From an uncultured beta proteobacterium (GTDB lineage Bacteria; Pseudomonadota; Gammaproteobacteria; Burkholderiales; Burkholderiaceae): a stretch of DNA of 8,386 nucleotides. The stretch spans positions 1-8,386 of the forward strand of contig CAJARE010000346.1 of NCBI GenBank assembly GCA_903944255.1. The letters are read 5' to 3'. The stretch's first letter is position 1. The number at the start of each line of letters is the position of its first letter. The position numbers were made by a program, and so were the translations under genes. The notes under the pieces are model-generated. The model was given only the letters and a program-made list of their open reading frames with translations. It made no database searches and was not told where the DNA came from. This document shows positions 5,459 to 8,386 of the stretch, piece after piece.

Positions 5459-6940
5459 TTGCCATTTGGGATTAAATCAATATTAACCAAGTCACCTTTA
5501 GGTATAAAGGCCGCCGAACTGTTTATTGAAAAATCCCAAAAAATTCACGGTATTTTCTATGACTATTCTCAAGTTGAATACGATGGAGCAAATAAAAAGG
5601 TAGAGATTATTTGCCCGACCCATGGCTCCTTCCAACAAACTCCGTCTATGCACACCCAAGGTAATGGGTGTCCTAACTGCTATAACGATAGTAGACGTAA
5701 ACGCGGAGAAGTATGGGCAGATGATGCCGCAAGATCATTTGTTAGCAAGGCTCAGAATGTTCACGGTCAAAATTTTGACTACTCTAAAGTCAACTACATA
5801 AGAAGTGGACTCGCTGTAGAGATTATTTGCCCGACTCATGGTTCTTTTTTTCAAGCGCCTAGCATTCATTTGCAAGGAGTAGGTTGTAATTCTTGCAAAG
5901 AAGATATCCACAGAAAAAAAATGTCAGCCGTTAAATCAAATGCCGCCAAAGTATTTGAGGATCGAGCCAAGAAAATTCATCACCTCAAATATGATTACAG
6001 TAAGTCTCACTATGTAGATTCAGACACGAAGTTAATTGTTACCTGCAAGCTACATGGAGATTTTCAACAGACTCCAAACAAACATCTAGCAGGTCAAGGC
6101 TGTCCAAAGTGTAGAGAAATCCTCAACAGGGAATTTCATAAAAAAAGAAGTCTAACTGCCAAAGCAGAATTTGCTAAAAATGCCAGCATTGTTCATGCGG
6201 GCAAATATGGGTATCAAAACTCCAACTATATTGATGCCAGAACTAAGTTAACTATTCACTGTCCCGTACATGGAGACTTTGAGCAAACCCCTGACACTCA
6301 CTTAAGTGGTGGTGGGTGCATTAAATGCAGAACTGATTTAATTCGAAAACTTTCCCAAATCAAAATTAAAGAATCTGCTGAGAGGTTTCCAGTTAGAGCC
6401 GCGCTTAAGCATGACGGAAAATATAACTACAGCAAGGCTACTTACTTAAACAAGGAAACGCTAGTCACCATAACATGCCCTATACATGGGGATTTTCAAC
6501 AGAGCCCCAATAAACATCTACAAGGTAATGGCTGTCCTCAATGTGCAATGGAGTTAAACCTTGGGGAAGATCAGGTAGCTAAAACTTTATCTCAGATGAA
6601 TATTGAGTTTGAAAGGCAGTTCACTCCATCATGGGGTAAAAAGGAAGGTCAGAATAGATATGGGATTATTTTTGACTTTGCAATTCATGAGTTGAAAATA
6701 CTATTTGAGAGGGATGGGGAACAACACTATTTTCCCGTTAGATTTGGCGGTATCTCAAAAGAGAGGGCTGATGCCTTATTTACAAAGCAGATATTGGCAG
6801 ACACTAACAAAACTAATCTAGCCAAACAACATGGATGGAAAATATATCGCATCCCGTACTTCTGCGAAGATATCTCAAATGAAATTAAAAATTGCCTAGA
6901 TGGTCGGCCAAGTTACCCAGATATTCCTGAAATCAAATAG
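5459..6940 (+). CDS. Zinc-repeat predicted homing-type endonuclease
   Basis: This is probably a DNA endonuclease with repeated zinc-ribbon DNA-binding modules. Five repeats carry CxxH...CxxC ligands at C52/H55/C71/C74, then the same set shifted by exactly 72, 144, 216 and 288 residues (last: C340/H343/C359/C362). Each has the pattern YxYSxxxY...CPxHGxFxQxPxxHLxGxGCPxC, as in DUF723-type repeats of phage-associated nucleases. The C-terminal domain (about 366-475) has FDF with D406, then LFERDGEQHY with E417, D419, E421 and H423, then GWKIYRIPYF. This resembles the Vsr-like PD-(D/E)XK group that includes homing endonucleases such as the I-Bth0305I type. The start is TTG at 5459 with GGAA just upstream; an in-frame stop at 5444 and the lack of an ATG before residue 63 leave no better choice. 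It is divergent from the integrase. The target is unknown, and an anti-mobile-element role is an alternative. Confidence 0.82.
   Translation: MPFGIKSILTKSPLGIKAAELFIEKSQKIHGIFYDYSQVEYDGANKKVEIICPTHGSFQQTPSMHTQGNGCPNCYNDSRRKRGEVWADDAARSFVSKAQNVHGQNFDYSKVNYIRSGLAVEIICPTHGSFFQAPSIHLQGVGCNSCKEDIHRKKMSAVKSNAAKVFEDRAKKIHHLKYDYSKSHYVDSDTKLIVTCKLHGDFQQTPNKHLAGQGCPKCREILNREFHKKRSLTAKAEFAKNASIVHAGKYGYQNSNYIDARTKLTIHCPVHGDFEQTPDTHLSGGGCIKCRTDLIRKLSQIKIKESAERFPVRAALKHDGKYNYSKATYLNKETLVTITCPIHGDFQQSPNKHLQGNGCPQCAMELNLGEDQVAKTLSQMNIEFERQFTPSWGKKEGQNRYGIIFDFAIHELKILFERDGEQHYFPVRFGGISKERADALFTKQILADTNKTNLAKQHGWKIYRIPYFCEDISNEIKNCLDGRPSYPDIPEIK
5465..6544 (+). repeat. Five tandem 216-bp coding repeats (72 residues each)
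   Basis: The zinc-module region of the nuclease is built from five consecutive units of exactly 216 bp, with no insertion or deletion between the aligned cysteine and histidine codons. Protein divergence between units is substantial, but patches are nearly identical in DNA. The 20 bases at 5600-5619 recur at 5816-5835, 216 bp apart. The GATTTTCAACAGA patch of unit three recurs 432 bp later in unit five. Confidence 0.85.
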
Positions 6941-6944
6941 CAGG

Positions 6945-6967
6945 AAGCGTCCTTTAAAAGGACGCTT
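6945..6967. repeat. Palindrome family site 4, extended
   Basis: The family core GTCCTTTAAAAGGAC (6949-6963) is extended by AAGC and GCTT into a perfect 23-bp palindrome with 11-bp arms. It begins four bases after the stop codon of the nuclease gene. It could fold as an RNA hairpin but has no T-run for termination. Confidence 0.85.
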
Positions 6968-6976
6968 GATGACAGC

Positions 6977-7014
6977 AGATTCAGTTAAGTGTCGATTTAA
7001 TCGACGCTGAATCT
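6977..7014. repeat. Nested palindrome with family site 5
   Basis: An outer 8-bp inverted repeat, AGATTCAG (6977-6984) and CTGAATCT (7007-7014), encloses the perfect palindrome GTCGATTTAATCGAC (6991-7005). The inner element has the same 15-bp plan as the other family sites: GTC...GAC with a central T. The element begins nine bases after site 4. Confidence 0.75.
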
Positions 7015-7021
7015 CGAGATT
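7010..7021. repeat. 12-bp perfect palindrome
   Basis: AATCTCGAGATT (7010-7021) is a perfect even-length palindrome overlapping the right end of the nested palindrome. It completes a dense 77-bp cluster of dyad symmetries (6945-7021) that carries no gene. It may be a protein-binding site. Confidence 0.6.
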
Positions 7022-7080
7022 GATGAAATTCCCCAAAGGTGGCAAGATCTCTATTGCCGGATCTAGTTCGAGGAATAGCC

Positions 7081-7398
7081 ATGTGGGAAAGGTTTTTGAT
7101 TTCAATGGGAATGAAGATTGTTGATCACCTTACTAAGAGGGGGTTGATAAACATTGATAAAGAGCAGACTAGAAAAGATATTCGCGATGAAATTAGTCAA
7201 ATGCTGTCCGGAAAGGCTCCACCCGAAAATATTAAAGAGTTATTAGATTATGCAAATAACAAGCTGGGTCCCTTTGATGAAGACGTGAAATCGCTTCGGA
7301 GAGTATCAACAGGTCACTCTCAAGCCATTGCAAAAAAGGCAAGCAAAAAGTTTGCGGCAAAGAAAAAGGTGGCCGCCAAAAAGAGGTCTTTGAAATAG
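7081..7398 (+). CDS. Unknown 105-residue protein with Lys/Ala tail
   Basis: The function is unknown. The N-terminal part (about 1-75) looks helical and amphipathic (MKIVDHLTKRGLINIDKEQTR, then EISQMLSGK and ENIKELLDYANNKLG). The C-terminal 30 residues are rich in lysine and alanine (KKASKKFAAKKKVAAKKRS), like the DNA-binding tails of bacterial H1-like proteins, which hints at DNA or RNA binding. The frame opens at GTG 7039 (119 codons), but I choose ATG 7081 because GAGG (7070-7073) lies eight bases upstream. It follows the palindrome cluster, which may hold its promoter or operator. No clear terminator follows; several hairpins lie in the next 100 bases. Confidence 0.6.
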   Translation: MWERFLISMGMKIVDHLTKRGLINIDKEQTRKDIRDEISQMLSGKAPPENIKELLDYANNKLGPFDEDVKSLRRVSTGHSQAIAKKASKKFAAKKKVAAKKRSLK

Positions 7399-7503
7399 TC
7401 CGAGCGGTAGGACAGGATTTGGCATCCTGAACCTAGATTTAGAGCTCTTAGAAAGATAGCCACGCTGGGCTAAGGCGGAGGCACCATCAACTACTTTGGT
7501 GCC
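7398..7503 (+). other. Structured non-coding stretch with tRNA-like arms
   Basis: No gene is seen between 7399 and 7593, but the first part is rich in hairpins. There is a 4-bp stem GTCC/GGAC (7398-7413) with loop GAGCGGTA, a 6-bp stem CAGGAT/ATCCTG (7413-7429), a 5-bp stem TAGCC/GGCTA (7457-7472) and a 7-bp stem GGCACCA/TGGTGCC (7480-7503). The first two resemble the D and anticodon arms of a tRNA. No acceptor stem or T arm matches them, so it is not called as a tRNA. It may be a tRNA relic, a small RNA or the 3' untranslated region of the preceding gene. Confidence 0.35.
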
Positions 7504-7512
7504 ACTATGGAA

Positions 7513-7541
7513 TCTTGGTGGCCCGGGGCGGAATCGACCAG
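7513..7541 (-). repeat. tRNA 3'-end repeat copy A (attachment-site-like)
   Basis: Read on the minus strand, this 29-bp element contains GATTCCGCCCCGGGCCACCA, the sequence from T-loop through T-stem and acceptor strand to CCA of a tRNA whose 5' end would be GGCCCGG, most likely tRNA-Phe. The rest of the tRNA is absent; similarity stops in the T-loop, where one base is missing. A copy with one mismatch lies exactly 500 bp downstream. Direct repeats of a tRNA 3' end are the usual footprint of tyrosine-integrase insertion, so this is probably an att site marking the island's right end. Confidence 0.7.
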
Positions 7542-7572
7542 GGCCCAGGTTGCCTTACTCTATTCCTGGACT

Positions 7573-7587
7573 GTCGTTTTAAACGAC
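7573..7587. repeat. Palindrome family site 6
   Basis: GTCGTTTTAAACGAC is a perfect palindrome around a central T, with 8-bp arms counting flanking T7572 and A7588. It has the same plan as the other sites but CG/CG in place of CC/GG. It lies six bases after the stop codon of ynfA on the minus strand and between the two tRNA-end repeats. Confidence 0.8.
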
Positions 7588-7593
7588 AAAATG

Positions 7594-7929
7594 CTAATCT
7601 CTAGTGATGGGTTGAAAGGCAATAATCGCCATGCCGATCAGGGTGACTATTGCCCCAAATAAATCCCATCTTGTGAGCTCAGCTCCCTCAACCACCCTGA
7701 GCCATATCAAAGCAACAACGATATACATACCACCATACGCCGCGTAAGTTCTCCCTGCGGCTGTTGGGTGAAGTGTAAGCAACCACACAAAAATAAGAAG
7801 AGATGCCATTGCGGGAAGAAATAGCCATGCTGATTTACCTTGCCTTAATACAAGCCATGGAAGATAGCAACCAACAATCTCTGCTATCGCAGTAATAGCG
7901 AATAATCCTGTAAGTCTTATGAATTCCAT
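7594..7929 (-). CDS. ynfA: YnfA family (UPF0060) inner-membrane protein
   Basis: This is a small inner-membrane protein of the UPF0060/YnfA family, related in size and topology to small multidrug resistance transporters. Homologues have been linked to efflux of cationic compounds, although their physiological substrates are unclear. Four hydrophobic segments are visible at about residues 4-26, 33-53, 63-80 and 90-107. The family hallmark GRTYAAYGGMYI (59-70), the acidic E17 in the first helix and the WD before helix four are present. Its 111 residues match the family's usual 105-110, so it looks intact. The start is supported by AAAGG five bases before the ATG. It stands alone between two tRNA-end direct repeats, with a terminator upstream that separates it from the chromate transporter. 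An inverted repeat at 7954-7971 may be its operator. Confidence 0.93.
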   Translation of the reverse strand: MEFIRLTGLFAITAIAEIVGCYLPWLVLRQGKSAWLFLPAMASLLIFVWLLTLHPTAAGRTYAAYGGMYIVVALIWLRVVEGAELTRWDLFGAIVTLIGMAIIAFQPITRD

Positions 7930-7953
7930 AAAGCCTTTACTTTGATGATGATC

Positions 7954-7971
7954 TAATCAATTACTTGATTA
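7954..7971. promoter_or_regulatory. Operator-like inverted repeat upstream of ynfA
   Basis: TAATCAA (7954-7960) and TTGATTA (7965-7971) are perfect 7-bp inverted repeats with a 4-bp spacer, 25 bp upstream of the ynfA start. The arrangement suits a dimeric regulator or a part of the promoter. No convincing -10/-35 pair could be placed. Confidence 0.4.
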
Positions 7972-7984
7972 AACCTCACAAATG

Positions 7985-8008
7985 AAAAAACCACCCGAAG
8001 GTGGTTTT
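7985..8008 (-). terminator. Intrinsic terminator, leftward
   Basis: On the minus strand AAAACCACC (8008-8000 complement) pairs with GGTGGTTTT across a TTCG tetraloop, and the transcript ends in six Us (7990-7985). It lies directly after the tRNA-end repeat, as the terminator of a native tRNA gene would, and now probably terminates the chromate transporter mRNA. Four Ts on the plus strand allow some activity the other way. Confidence 0.9.
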
Positions 8009-8012
8009 GGTT

Positions 8013-8041
8013 TCTTGGTGGCCCGGGGCGGAATCAACCAG
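8013..8041 (-). repeat. tRNA 3'-end repeat copy B (attachment-site-like)
   Basis: This element matches copy A at 28 of 29 positions; the only difference is A8036 against G7536. It also reads on the minus strand as tRNA T-loop to CCA plus the next three bases. Unlike copy A it is followed by a canonical terminator, which suggests that this copy keeps the original downstream flank of the tRNA gene. On its other side, 34 bp away, is the chromate transporter stop, not the rest of a tRNA. Confidence 0.7.
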
Positions 8042-8075
8042 AGCTTTAAGATGTCTAAATCTGTTTCTAAACTAC

Positions 8076-8386
8076 TCAACGAAACATTGGATATAACACT
8101 AGACCCAATAAAGCGGCCGCAATTACCACCACCGGCTCAATGAGTTTCTTGTATTTCCAAAGCAATGCGGTCGTCACAATCGCCAATACAGCCGTCGGAA
8201 TATCCACAATAGAGCGCTGACCAATCACAATAACTGAACCAGTAATAGCACCAACTGCAGCGGCGGTTACTCCGTCAATAAAAGCAACCAGACTGGGATT
8301 CTTGCCATATTTCTTAAAGTAAGGCGCTGGAATAACAGTGAACAAGTAGCAAGGAATAAAAGTGGCTAATGCCGCAACACTGGCAC
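8076..8386 (-). CDS. chrA: Chromate transporter (ChrA family), C-terminal part
   Basis: This is the last 102 codons of a chromate ion transporter (CHR family), an inner-membrane protein that exports chromate in place of sulfate. The frame stays open to the window edge, so the gene is cut by the window and not necessarily broken. The visible part has the family's C-terminal signature IPAPYFKKY followed by AFIDGVTAAAVGAITGSVIVIG, and then two more hydrophobic helices ending in LYPMFR. ChrA proteins are about 400 residues in the long form, so roughly three quarters lies outside. An in-frame TTG at 8345 is not a credible start, because homologous sequence (FIPCYLF) continues upstream of it. The mRNA probably ends at the terminator at 7985-8008, after passing through tRNA-end repeat B. 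Confidence 0.87.
   Translation of the reverse strand, partial: ASVAALATFIPCYLFTVIPAPYFKKYGKNPSLVAFIDGVTAAAVGAITGSVIVIGQRSIVDIPTAVLAIVTTALLWKYKKLIEPVVVIAAALLGLVLYPMFR

Noticed and set aside
7039..7080. GTG start adding 14 residues to the Lys-tailed protein
   Set aside because: The downstream ATG at 7081 has a properly spaced GAGG, while the added residues look unrelated to the helical body.
7398..7440. Functional tRNA gene on the plus strand
   Set aside because: Two arm-like hairpins exist, but there is no pairing acceptor stem, no TTCRANN T-loop in place, and position 37 of the putative anticodon loop is a pyrimidine.
1..8386. CRISPR array
   Set aside because: No regularly spaced short direct repeats with unique spacers are present; the palindromes are far apart and irregularly spaced.

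Overview
The window looks like the end of a mobile genomic island joined to short chromosome-like segments, in a moderately AT-rich proteobacterium. A freshwater betaproteobacterium of the Burkholderiales (for example Polynucleobacter) would fit the AT-leaning composition, the chromate-transporter and YnfA genes, and the tRNA 3'-end sequence. That placement is an inference from general appearance, not a database match.

Left part (1-2053): a short catalytic-domain-only tyrosine recombinase (216-782, +) meets a two-gene leftward unit end to end. That unit holds a 112-residue unknown protein and an island-type protein with an SPYYWWW...YLRRN motif. A divergent control region then separates it from a rightward operon (2054-3982). 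The operon encodes a 257-residue unknown protein, a clamp-loader-like AAA+ ATPase and an acidic 136-residue protein, and ends at a strong intrinsic terminator.

Centre (4054-7021): a full-length tyrosine integrase (-) is divergent from a large predicted nuclease (+). The nuclease carries five zinc-ribbon repeats spaced exactly 72 residues apart, followed by a PD-(D/E)XK/Vsr-like domain of the homing-endonuclease type. A palindrome-dense non-coding stretch follows it.

Right part (7022-8386): a small Lys/Ala-tailed protein, a structured non-coding stretch, ynfA on the minus strand, and the C-terminal quarter of a chromate transporter that runs off the window. Two near-identical 29-bp direct repeats, exactly 500 bp apart, bracket ynfA. 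Each reads on the minus strand as the T-loop-to-CCA end of a tRNA, probably tRNA-Phe. They look like attachment-site copies left by integration at a tRNA gene.

The most distinctive signal is a family of 15-bp palindromes, roughly GTCSWTTWAAWSGAC, at 1168, 2093 (one mismatch), 4030, 6949, 6991 and 7573. Four of them sit 2-9 bp after a stop codon and they fall between gene modules. I do not recognise them as a known element. They could be operators of an island regulator, extragenic repeats or boundaries of exchangeable modules.
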